Of a stretch of DNA of 35,199 bases, positions 23,481 through 35,199 are shown piece by piece. The notes beneath the pieces are model-generated. The model did no database searches. It was not told where the DNA came from and saw only the letters and a list, made by a program, of their open reading frames with translations. Positions within the stretch are counted from its first letter, which is position 1. Each line of letters begins with the position of its first letter. The stretch covers positions 1-35,199 of the forward strand of contig CAMAVC010000032.1 in assembly GCA_945861585.1 (NCBI GenBank), read 5' to 3'. Made by a program: the position numbers and the translations under genes. The DNA is from Planctomicrobium piriforme (GTDB taxonomy: Bacteria > Planctomycetota > Planctomycetia > Pirellulales > UBA1268).

Positions 23481-23625
23481 CTTGTCTCCCCTGCCGCGCC
23501 TCCGCCTCGTGCTCGTCCGCCCGTCCGTGATGTGACCGGCCTTCGGTGTTGAACGTCGCCCCGCGTTCATGCCGCATGCCGCTCGGTTCCCGTCCTCTCA
23601 AGACAGTCACAGGAGCTCTTTGCCA

Positions 23626-26600
23626 ATGGCAACTCGCGCCGTCCGCCGCCTCCAGCCCACGGAAGTCCGTCACTTCGGCAGCCGCCGCGCCAGCCACTCC
23701 ATTCCCGACCTCACGGAAATCCAGACGCGGTTTTACGACCGCTTCCTGCAATACGACACGCCCCAGAACAAGCGCAAAGACGAGGGCATCGAGGGCGTGC
23801 TCCGCGAGATCTTTCCGATCGAGAGCTACGACAAGACCGTCAAGCTCGAGTACCTCCGCTACGACCTCGGCAAGCCGCGCTACGACCCAGACGAGTGCCG
23901 GCAGTTGCGGCTGACCTACGGCCGGCCCCTGCGGGTGTGGCTGCGGCTCACCCGTGACCAGCCCATCGAGGAGGAGGTGTATCTCGGCGACATCCCCATC
24001 ATGCTCGGGGGCGGCGAGTTCATCATCAACGGGGCCGAGCGGGTCGTGGTGAGCCAGTTGCATCGGTCGCCCGGCATCGACTTCGTGACCGACACCGAGT
24101 CGAGCGAACGCAAGACCTACAACTGCCGCGTGATCCCCGAGCGCGGCAGCTGGATCGAGCTCAACGTGTCGAAAAAAGACACGCTGCAGGTGCGCATCGA
24201 CCAGAGCGGAAAATTCTCGGCGCTGACGCTGCTGCGGGCGATGGACCCGAAGTATTCCCGCGACTCCGAGATCCTCAAGCTCTTCTACAAGACCGACAAG
24301 CTGAAGACCGAGGGCGGGCGCTACGTCGCCAAAATCGAGGGCAAGATCGCGGTCGACGACGTCGTGTACCCGAAGGGCAGCGAGCGGGCCGGCGAGATCA
24401 TCGTCGATGCGGGCTGCAAGATCACCCACGATCAGGCAGAGCTGATCTGCACCTCGGGACTCAAGGCGATCGAGGTGATGCTGGAGCAGAAGGTGCCCCT
24501 GATCGTCAACAGCCTCCGTGAGGATGCCGACGAGTCGAAGCGTCGCACGGGCGTGGCCCCGAGTCATGAAGACGCCCTGATCCGCATCTACCAGCGGCTC
24601 CGCCCGGGCAACCCGCCGGCGCTCGACAAGGCACGGGCCCTGTTCGACGAGAAATTCAAAGACACCAACCGCTACCGTCTCGGCCGCGTGGGGCGGTTTC
24701 GCATCAACCGCAAGCTGGGGCTTTCGGTGCCCGAGACGGAAATGACGCTCCGCCCCGACGACCTGATCGCGGCCATCAACTACATGTTGCAGCTCAGTGA
24801 GGGCGAGGGCGAGGTGGAGGTGGACGACATCGACCACCTCGGCAACCGCCGTCTCCGCACGATCGACGAACTCGCCAGCGACGAACTGCGGAAGGGCTTC
24901 CTCAAGTTGCGCCGCACCGTGCAGGAGCGGATGGGCTTGAAGGATGTCACGGAGATGTCGCCGCGGTCGCTCATCAATCCCAAGAGCATCTCGGCGGCGA
25001 TCGAGTATTTCTTCGGCCGCGGCGAACTGTCGCAGGTGGTCGATCAAACCAACCCGCTCTCGATGCTCACGCACGAGCGCCGGCTCTCGGCTCTCGGCCC
25101 GGGCGGCCTCAATCGCAAGCGTGCGGGCTTCGAGGTGCGCGACGTCCACATCTCGCACTACGGCCGGATCTGTCCGATCGAGACGCCGGAAGGCACCAAC
25201 ATCGGCCTGATCTCGAGTCTCGCGATCTATTCGGGAGTCGATTCCTACGGCTTCCTCGTCACCCCCTACCGCAAGGTCGTAAAGGGGAAGCTCACCGACG
25301 ACGTCGTGTGGCTCCGCGCCGATGAAGAGCACGAGGCTCACCTCGCTCCGGCCGACGCCACCGTGGTCGACGGCCGCCTCCAGGGCGAGACGATCATCGC
25401 CCGCTATCGCGGTGACTTCGTGCTCGTGCCCGCCGAGAACATCGAATACATCGACGTGGCGCCGAGCCAGATGGTGGGTGTGTCGGCGGGCCTGATTCCG
25501 TTCCTCGAGCATGACGACGCCAATCGCGCGCTCATGGGCTCCAACATGCAGCGGCAGGCCGTGCCACTGCTCGTCACCGAGCCGCCGATCGTAGCCACGG
25601 GCATGGAGCGCGACGTGGCGGTGAACTCCGGGCTCATCGTGCGGACCGCGAAGAAGGGCACCGTGAGCTACGTCGATGCCGAGCGGATCGAGGTCTCCTC
25701 GGGCACCGGCGCCACCGACATCTACAAGCTGCGAAAGTACGTCGGGCTCAACGAGCGCACCTGCCAAAACCAAAAGCCGGTCGTCCAGCTCGGCCAGAAG
25801 GTGGAGAAGGGCGAAGTGCTCGCCGACGGCGCCGCCACCTACAAGGGCGAGTTGGCCCTCGGCCGCAATGTGCTCGTGGGCTTCATGGCCTGGGACGGCT
25901 TCAACTTCGAAGACGCGATCATCATCAGTGAAGAGCTGGTGGAGGACGACGTCTACACCTCGATCCACATCGAGGAATACGACATCGAGATTCGCGACAC
26001 GAAGCTGGGTCGCGAGGAATTCACCCGTGACATCCCGAACGTGGGTGAGCGGGCCCTGCACAACCTCGACGAGACGGGCATCGTGAAGATCGGCACCTAC
26101 GTGCGGCCGGGCGATATCCTCGTCGGCAAGGTGTCTCCGAAGAGCAAGACGGAGCTCACGCCGGAAGAAAAGTTGCTGCATGCCATCTTCGGCCGCGCCG
26201 GCGAAGACGTGAAGAACGACTCGCTGGAGGTGCCGTCGGGCGTCGAGGGAATCGTGATCGCCACCGAGAAGTTCTCGCGGCAGATGAGCCTCTCGGAGGA
26301 GGAGCGGCGCGAGTTCCAGAAGCAGCTCAAGGAGGCTGAGAGCGAGGGCAACCTGCGGATCGCGGAGGTGTTTGGCGCGTTCGTGAAGGAGATCGAAGGC
26401 GTGCTTCAAAAGCCGCTCAACGCCGCCGACGGCAGCCCACTCGTCCGGAATCAGGACCACAAGGTCGTCGCCGAGCGGGCCGCGGCGTTCAAGCTCGACG
26501 ATCTCGACATTCGCTCGCCCGAGCGGAAGGCCGCCGTCGAGAAGCTCTTCAAGACGCTCTGGCCGACGGTCGAAGACGCGATCGACGGGCGGGAACGGCG

Positions 26601-27378
26601 GCTCAACAGCATGAAGCGGGGCGACGAGCTCCGGCCCGGCGTCTTGCAGATGGTGAAGGTCTACGTCGCCGCCAAGCGCGTGATCTCCGTCGGTGACAAG
26701 ATGGCCGGCCGCCACGGCAACAAGGGTGTGATCGCCAAGATCCTGCCCAAGGAAGACATGCCCTTCTTGGCCGACGGCACCCCGGTGCAGATTCTCCTCA
26801 ACCCGCTCGGCGTGCCAAGCCGCATGAACGTGGGCCAGATCCTGGAGACGCATCTCGGCTGGGCCGGGAAGATCCTCGGCTTCCAGGCGATCACGCCGGT
26901 GTTCGACGGTGCCAGTGAGGAGGACATCAACAAGGTGCTCGCCGATGCCGGGCTGCCAAAGCACGGCAAGGCGCAGCTCTTCGACGGCCGCACGGGAGAG
27001 CCGCTCGAGCAGGAGACGACCGTCGGCTACATCTACATGCTGAAGCTCCATCACCTCGTCGACGACAAGGTGCATGCACGGTCGACCGGCCCCTACTCCC
27101 TCATCACGCAGCAACCGCTCGGCGGCAAGGCCCGCTTCGGCGGCCAGCGATTTGGCGAGATGGAAGTGTGGGCGCTCGAGGCCTACGGTGCGGCGTACAT
27201 CCTCCAGGAGTTGCTCACGGTGAAGAGCGACGACGTGGAGGGCCGCACCAAGATCTACGAGAGCATGGTGAAGGGGGAGAACACGCTCGAGGCCGGCACT
27301 CCGGCCAGCTTCGACGTGCTCACCAACGAAATCCGCGGCTTGGCTTTGAACATGTCGCTCGAAAAGCGCCGCATCTGA
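23626..27378 (+). CDS. rpoB: RNA polymerase beta subunit
   Basis: Catalytic subunit forming half of the polymerase active cleft. The chosen ATG (23626) has AGGAG ten bases upstream and gives 1250 residues; an ATG at 23569 adds 19 unmatched residues. The rifampicin region is at 468-490 ([20 protein letters not shown]). Later motifs include [30 protein letters not shown]-type ([19 protein letters not shown]), [13 protein letters not shown] and the C-terminal [20 protein letters not shown]. It is shorter than E. coli RpoB (1342), mainly by lacking lineage inserts. In the rifampicin site, positions equivalent to E. coli F514, M515 and N518 are Val, Val and Thr. rpoC follows after 28 bases. Confidence 0.98.
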   Translation: MATRAVRRLQPTEVRHFGSRRASHSIPDLTEIQTRFYDRFLQYDTPQNKRKDEGIEGVLREIFPIESYDKTVKLEYLRYDLGKPRYDPDECRQLRLTYGRPLRVWLRLTRDQPIEEEVYLGDIPIMLGGGEFIINGAERVVVSQLHRSPGIDFVTDTESSERKTYNCRVIPERGSWIELNVSKKDTLQVRIDQSGKFSALTLLRAMDPKYSRDSEILKLFYKTDKLKTEGGRYVAKIEGKIAVDDVVYPKGSERAGEIIVDAGCKITHDQAELICTSGLKAIEVMLEQKVPLIVNSLREDADESKRRTGVAPSHEDALIRIYQRLRPGNPPALDKARALFDEKFKDTNRYRLGRVGRFRINRKLGLSVPETEMTLRPDDLIAAINYMLQLSEGEGEVEVDDIDHLGNRRLRTIDELASDELRKGFLKLRRTVQERMGLKDVTEMSPRSLINPKSISAAIEYFFGRGELSQVVDQTNPLSMLTHERRLSALGPGGLNRKRAGFEVRDVHISHYGRICPIETPEGTNIGLISSLAIYSGVDSYGFLVTPYRKVVKGKLTDDVVWLRADEEHEAHLAPADATVVDGRLQGETIIARYRGDFVLVPAENIEYIDVAPSQMVGVSAGLIPFLEHDDANRALMGSNMQRQAVPLLVTEPPIVATGMERDVAVNSGLIVRTAKKGTVSYVDAERIEVSSGTGATDIYKLRKYVGLNERTCQNQKPVVQLGQKVEKGEVLADGAATYKGELALGRNVLVGFMAWDGFNFEDAIIISEELVEDDVYTSIHIEEYDIEIRDTKLGREEFTRDIPNVGERALHNLDETGIVKIGTYVRPGDILVGKVSPKSKTELTPEEKLLHAIFGRAGEDVKNDSLEVPSGVEGIVIATEKFSRQMSLSEEERREFQKQLKEAESEGNLRIAEVFGAFVKEIEGVLQKPLNAADGSPLVRNQDHKVVAERAAAFKLDDLDIRSPERKAAVEKLFKTLWPTVEDAIDGRERRLNSMKRGDELRPGVLQMVKVYVAAKRVISVGDKMAGRHGNKGVIAKILPKEDMPFLADGTPVQILLNPLGVPSRMNVGQILETHLGWAGKILGFQAITPVFDGASEEDINKVLADAGLPKHGKAQLFDGRTGEPLEQETTVGYIYMLKLHHLVDDKVHARSTGPYSLITQQPLGGKARFGGQRFGEMEVWALEAYGAAYILQELLTVKSDDVEGRTKIYESMVKGENTLEAGTPASFDVLTNEIRGLALNMSLEKRRI

Positions 27379-27406
27379 ACCTCAGACACGCCACAGGAGA
27401 TTTTTC

Positions 27407-31750
<4,344 letters not shown>

Positions 31751-31835
31751 GCGGTCTGTCTGGACTGGCAGGGGCCAACCTGCCGAACTACCGTCGAAGG
31801 GGCCGTCTGGCGGCGGCCTCGGATGGAGTTGTGCC

Positions 31836-32744
31836 ATGGCTTGTGCGCGGTTGGGTTCGTGCGGTCTCGTCGGCGTCGGTGCGGCGTGTTGTGCGGTGTG
31901 GTTTGCCTGCGTTACGCAGGCAAGTGCGCAGGTCAACGCCTATAACCCCTACGCCGACAGCCAGGAGCACCTGCCCCCGGTTGCCCCCGACGGCACGCTC
32001 CGCTGGGGAACGTTTTACAAGTCGGCAGCGCTGCAGCAGGCCTACGAACGGCTCTGGAACCTGGGCGCCTGCCGCGGCACGAACAAAGCCATCACCGTGC
32101 CAGTGGAAATGAACAAGGTGGCGATCGATTCGCTGCCGGAGGAAGAGTTTCGCGGCATCGTCGTCGGTGCGACCGGGACGATTCGTGGCGGCATGATCGC
32201 CTTCTCGACGACGGACGAACCGGCGGACGATGACCCGAACTACGTGGCGGCTCTGCATCCGGCCGGTGTCTCGAAACTCACCGTCGGTGGTTCTCTGCCC
32301 GTGACGGCTCTGCGGCCAGGGCTGACCGTACGGTTCCAGGCCCGAGTGGATCGGCGTGGCACGGCAGCCGAGCCACTCAAGACACTCGAAGTGATCACGC
32401 CACCCTCCGGCTTCAAGCCCGGGTCCATCGAACCCGGACGCGAAGAAACCATCGTGGGCACCGTGACGCGACTCCACGGTGGCACTCTTCAAGTGCAGGT
32501 CGCCGCCGGAAAGATCCGCCGGCTGTCGATCCCTCTCGCAGCCGATACCACGGTGCGAGTCGATGCCGGCCAACTCGATCTCGTCGGTCCGGGCGACATC
32601 GTGTCGCTCACGGGCCGTGTCTGGCGCGGCGAGGGTTGTGTCGGAGAAGGCACCGTCTTCGCCTCCGTGGTGACCGTGATCAAACCCGAACCAACAGTTG
32701 CCGCCCCTGCCGTGGACGAACGGATCGGAGCACGAACACCGTAG
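31836..32744 (+). CDS. Exported protein of unknown function
   Basis: A 302-residue protein I do not recognise. A signal peptide spans the first 32 residues, with a Cys-containing hydrophobic core and likely cleavage at ASA-QV. The mature N-terminus has NAYNPYADSQEHLPPVAPDG, then LRWGTFYKSAALQQAYERLW. The C-terminal two thirds are beta-rich with repeated small barrel-like patterns (RGIVVGATGTIRGG, ETIVGTVTRLHGGTLQVQV, GDIVSLTGRVWRG) that resemble OB or KOW-like strands. TGGAG lies seven bases before the ATG. It starts 86 bases after rpoC; a short stem GGCAGG/CCTGCC lies between. Two Cys remain in the mature protein. Confidence 0.75.
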   Translation: MACARLGSCGLVGVGAACCAVWFACVTQASAQVNAYNPYADSQEHLPPVAPDGTLRWGTFYKSAALQQAYERLWNLGACRGTNKAITVPVEMNKVAIDSLPEEEFRGIVVGATGTIRGGMIAFSTTDEPADDDPNYVAALHPAGVSKLTVGGSLPVTALRPGLTVRFQARVDRRGTAAEPLKTLEVITPPSGFKPGSIEPGREETIVGTVTRLHGGTLQVQVAAGKIRRLSIPLAADTTVRVDAGQLDLVGPGDIVSLTGRVWRGEGCVGEGTVFASVVTVIKPEPTVAAPAVDERIGARTP

Positions 32745-32844
32745 CCCTCGCTGCGGTCGGCAAAACGAGGCAACGCTGGAAATTGGTCGGTGACGACGGC
32801 TAGAGTACCGTGATCAGCCAGGATCAGGGTCACGGGCGTCTCCC

Positions 32845-33765
32845 ATGAAGCTTTCGAGTGCGTGGATCGTGGTCGAAGATGGCCAGCGCCCCGCAGGGCT
32901 CGTTGCGGCCCGGACGCTCCGCAAACGGCTCGACACGGTGTGGCGCGAACTGACCGCGGCTGGGGGCGGCGGCGCGAGAGACGTCGAATGCGTCCATCGG
33001 CTCAGAGTCGCCACGCGGCGGGCACTCGCTGCGATCAATGCCTTCCGAGACCTGCTCCCGACCAAACGGGCCGAGTGGTTCACGAAGCAGCTCCGCCGCA
33101 TCCGGCGGGCCGCGGGTGAAGCCCGGGACCTCGACGTGCTCACTGAACGCCTGACGGGAGAGCCGGATGATTCCGGAGGCGGCCAAGCCCGCCGCCGGCT
33201 CGTGGCCATGCTCTCGAAGCAGCGAGAAGTCTCAGGCCAGCCGATCCGCCTTGCCTACGAGCGGCTCGTCGACACCTGGCTCAACCGGGTCGAACGGCTG
33301 CTGGCCGGCGTCGCCACCGGCCGTTCACAGCCGACATTTCGCACGTATGCGCGGGACCGCTTTCGGCCCATGATGCGTCGGTTCTTCACGGCAGCCGATC
33401 GGAAGCTCCGCTCGGCGGATGAAATACATGCCTTGCGGATCGAGGGCAAGCAACTCCGGTATGCGATGGAGATTTTCTCATCGATGTTCTCACCGCGGAT
33501 GCGCGCACGGTGTTACGACGCCCTCGAGCGGCTCCAGGAGACGCTGGGGAACTTCACCGATCACGCCGCGGCGGCGGATCGGCTGCGGAGGCTCGCCCAC
33601 GAGCCGTCGTCTGCTGCAAATCGCCACGTGCTCGAGCGACTCTGCGCACGGGAACAGCACGAGGCTGACCTGGCTCGCAAGGCGTTCACGAAGTGGTGGG
33701 ATGCCGATCGGCGCCGAGCCCTCCGCCGCCGGTTCGAACAGACACTGCGACGCGTATCGGCCTGA
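32845..33765 (+). CDS. CHAD domain protein, polyphosphate-binding family
   Basis: A 306-residue helical protein with the two CHAD half-repeats. The first carries VHRLRVATRRALAAI (H51, R53, R58, R59) and a KQLRRIRRAAGEARDLDVL helix. The second carries IHALRIEGKQLRYAMEIF (H195, R198, K202, R205), then LQETLGNFTDHA. These His and basic residues line the pocket that binds polyphosphate in studied CHAD proteins. There is no CYTH (triphosphatase) domain, so it is a stand-alone CHAD. No strong ribosome site precedes the ATG. The FGE gene follows after six bases, suggesting co-transcription. The cellular role in this genome is not known. Confidence 0.93.
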   Translation: MKLSSAWIVVEDGQRPAGLVAARTLRKRLDTVWRELTAAGGGGARDVECVHRLRVATRRALAAINAFRDLLPTKRAEWFTKQLRRIRRAAGEARDLDVLTERLTGEPDDSGGGQARRRLVAMLSKQREVSGQPIRLAYERLVDTWLNRVERLLAGVATGRSQPTFRTYARDRFRPMMRRFFTAADRKLRSADEIHALRIEGKQLRYAMEIFSSMFSPRMRARCYDALERLQETLGNFTDHAAAADRLRRLAHEPSSAANRHVLERLCAREQHEADLARKAFTKWWDADRRRALRRRFEQTLRRVSA

Positions 33766-33771
33766 CCGCCC

Positions 33772-34905
33772 ATGCCACCAGCCTCCCATCGGCCCGCGCG
33801 ACATCGACTCCTCGGGGGATTCGCCGGTCAGGTGGCGCTCGGTGTCGGCCTGGCCGTCTGCGTGTGGTGGCTGGCCCGTGTTGCGACCGATCTGCCGCAG
33901 CCGGCGCAGCGAAGCGGGCCGTTTACCGCCACGCATCCAGGCCCCGAGGCACGGGCTGCCAGCGCCCCCGACGGCATGGCCTGGATTCCGGGCGGCGAGT
34001 TCTCGATGGGGTGCCTCGACCCACGCGCGATCCCGCACGGCGGCCCTGATCCGATGGCCGACGCCCGGCCGGTGCATCGCGTGCACGTCGATGGCTTCTG
34101 GATGGACACGACCGAGGTGACCAACGCGCAGTTCGCCGCCTTCGTCGTCGCCACGGGGTATGTCACGGTCGCGGAGCGTGTGCCCAAGGCCGAAGACTTT
34201 CCAGACGCGCCTCCGGAAAACCTCGTCGCCGGTTCGGTCGTCTTCACGCCCCCCGCCGAGGCCATCCCGCTCGACGATCACCTGCGATGGTGGGCGTACA
34301 TGAAGGGTGCCGACTGGCGGCACCCGCTCGGCCCTGGCAGCTCCATCGAAGGCCACGCACAAGAGCCTGTCGTGCACGTGGCCTACGAAGACGCCGAAGC
34401 CTATGCGCAGTGGGCGGGCAAGCGACTGCCGACCGAGGCCGAATGGGAATTCGCGGCGCGGGGTGGCCTCGCGGGCGACCTCTATCCCTGGGGCAACGAA
34501 TTTCGGCCCGGTGGCCGCTCGATGGCCAACACCTGGCAGGGCCGCTTTCCCGCAGAAAATACTGCGGCCGACGGGTTTCCCGGCCTCGCGCCGGTGGCAA
34601 GTTTTCCACCCAACGCCTACGGCCTCCACGACATGTCCGGCAACGTGTGGGAATGGTGCGCCGACTGGTACCGGCCCGACACCTATCCCAAGGCGCTCGC
34701 AACGGCAGCAGTGGCCCACAATCCTCGCGGCCCCGACTCCAGCTTCGACCCACAGGAGCCGGGCCAGGCGAAGCGCGTGCAGCGCGGGGGCAGCTACCTG
34801 TGCTCGGAATCGTACTGTGCCCGCTACATCGTGGGCTCGCGTGGCAAGGGCGAGATCTCGAGCGCCACCAACCACATCGGCTTCCGCTGCGTGAAGGCGC
34901 CATAG
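33772..34905 (+). CDS. Formylglycine-generating enzyme (SUMF1 type)
   Basis: Converts the active-site Cys of sulfatases into formylglycine using copper and oxygen. The 377 residues start with a membrane segment VALGVGLAVCVWWLA (about 21-35), so the enzyme is anchored or exported. The FGE-sulfatase fold follows from MAWIPGGEFSMGC. Motifs are WMDTTEVTNAQFAAFV, PVVHVAYEDAEAYAQWAGKR, LPTEAEWEFAARGG, and NVWEWCADWY. The two catalytic cysteines are present as C344 and C349 in GGSYLCSESYC, which separates it from the many SUMF1-like proteins that lack them. It ends GFRCVKAP. No sulfatase gene is in the window, but planctomycetes usually encode many. The TAG stop is supplied by the palindromic repeat that follows. 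Confidence 0.93.
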   Translation: MPPASHRPARHRLLGGFAGQVALGVGLAVCVWWLARVATDLPQPAQRSGPFTATHPGPEARAASAPDGMAWIPGGEFSMGCLDPRAIPHGGPDPMADARPVHRVHVDGFWMDTTEVTNAQFAAFVVATGYVTVAERVPKAEDFPDAPPENLVAGSVVFTPPAEAIPLDDHLRWWAYMKGADWRHPLGPGSSIEGHAQEPVVHVAYEDAEAYAQWAGKRLPTEAEWEFAARGGLAGDLYPWGNEFRPGGRSMANTWQGRFPAENTAADGFPGLAPVASFPPNAYGLHDMSGNVWEWCADWYRPDTYPKALATAAVAHNPRGPDSSFDPQEPGQAKRVQRGGSYLCSESYCARYIVGSRGKGEISSATNHIGFRCVKAP

Positions 34906-34924
34906 GACAGGCTGGCAGCCTGTC
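34903..34924. repeat. 22-bp palindromic repeat at the FGE stop codon
   Basis: TAGGACAGGCTGGCAGCCTG plus TC. Its first three bases are the stop codon of the preceding gene. It is followed by ACTGCC and then the MITE-like copy C, the same order as at 16157. Confidence 0.9.
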
Positions 34925-34951
34925 ACTGCCCGAACAAGCCCAATCCGGCTC

Positions 34952-35083
34952 GGGGTTACCCCGTACCGTCTCGCCGGACGTTCGCCTCCACCCTCCAGGC
35001 TCCGGCTCACTCGGATTTGCCTGCGCTGCGCCATCCATGGCTCCGCTGGTCAAATACGCCGTCTCAACGGCAGGGGTAACCCC
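34952..35083 (+). repeat. MITE-like element, copy C
   Basis: About 132 bp bounded by GGGGTTACCCC and GGGGTAACCCC. Its core (34973-35061) matches copy A with one difference in 89 bases, and its ends match copy B. No gene lies in this part of the window (34906-35199). Confidence 0.88.
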
Positions 35084-35097
35084 TCGCCTCCCCGTCT

Positions 35098-35179
35098 GGA
35101 AGCCCGAGGCGTGAGCCGAAGGGAATACGCGTCGTGTTTCGCCACCGGGGCATCCTCTCGGCTTACGCCTCGGGCTTTC
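35098..35179. repeat. Palindromic intergenic repeat, copy 2
   Basis: Arms beginning GGAAGCCCGAGGCGTGAGCC (from 35098) and ending in the complementary stretch up to 35179, around a loop of about 25 bases that differs from copy 1 at 12482-12564. It is the last recognisable feature before the window edge. Confidence 0.88.
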
Positions 35180-35199
35180 GTTGAGGAGGCTTCGGGCTC

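Noticed and set aside
22759-27114. Very long leftward reading frame (1451 codons) opposite rplJ-rpoB
   Set aside because: It is the shadow of highly biased GC-rich codons in rpoB; no motifs, and rich in His, Arg, Leu and Asp as expected for an antisense frame.

Overview
The window is GC-rich chromosomal DNA that reads as a member of the Planctomycetota, probably Pirellulales-like. The pointers are two PEP-CTERM exosortase substrates, a BBP7-type outer-membrane protein, a divergent ECF sigma factor, a copper-type formylglycine-generating enzyme, and an EF-Tu with an altered switch I. Placement is by gene content and motifs only; no search was run.

Left part (1-10.1 kb): an ECF-like sigma factor points right and converges on a leftward five-gene operon across an array of palindromic repeats. 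In transcription order the operon is dabA (DUF2309), a NuoL-type dabB, a NuoM-type membrane protein, a HerA/FtsK-like ATPase and purU. Every junction is a 4-bp ATGA or GTGA overlap. DabA/DabB-type pairs take up inorganic carbon using the ion gradient. Here the DabB core looks shortened and a second antiporter-like subunit has been added.

Middle part (10.5-17.8 kb): two PEP-CTERM surface proteins, a BBP7 porin-like protein, then a compact island with three DUF2294 (MpsC-like) paralogues, one CsrA, a three-codon leader ORF in front of csrA, and a promoter-to-terminator unit of about 170 nt that looks like an unannotated structured RNA. DUF2294 is the third partner of DUF2309/NuoL systems in Firmicutes (mpsABC; ybc genes), so the island may be functionally tied to the dab operon 4 kb away. 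A receiver-SpoIIE phosphatase follows, after two MITE-like elements.

Right part (17.8-31.8 kb): the conserved information-processing block, tRNA-Thr(TGT)-Tyr(GTA)-Gly(TCC)-Thr(GGT)-tuf-tRNA-Trp(CCA)-secE-nusG-rplK-rplA-rplJ-rplL-rpoB-rpoC. The four-tRNA order before tuf is the same as before E. coli tufB. No rpmG was seen between tuf and secE. After rpoC come a secreted protein of unknown function, a CHAD protein and an FGE-type sulfatase-activating enzyme.

Three families of short intergenic repeats punctuate the window: a 22-bp palindrome whose TAG supplies the stop codon of two genes, a 130-145 bp element with inverted ends, and a palindrome of about 83 bp. Copies of all three lie in the last 300 bases.
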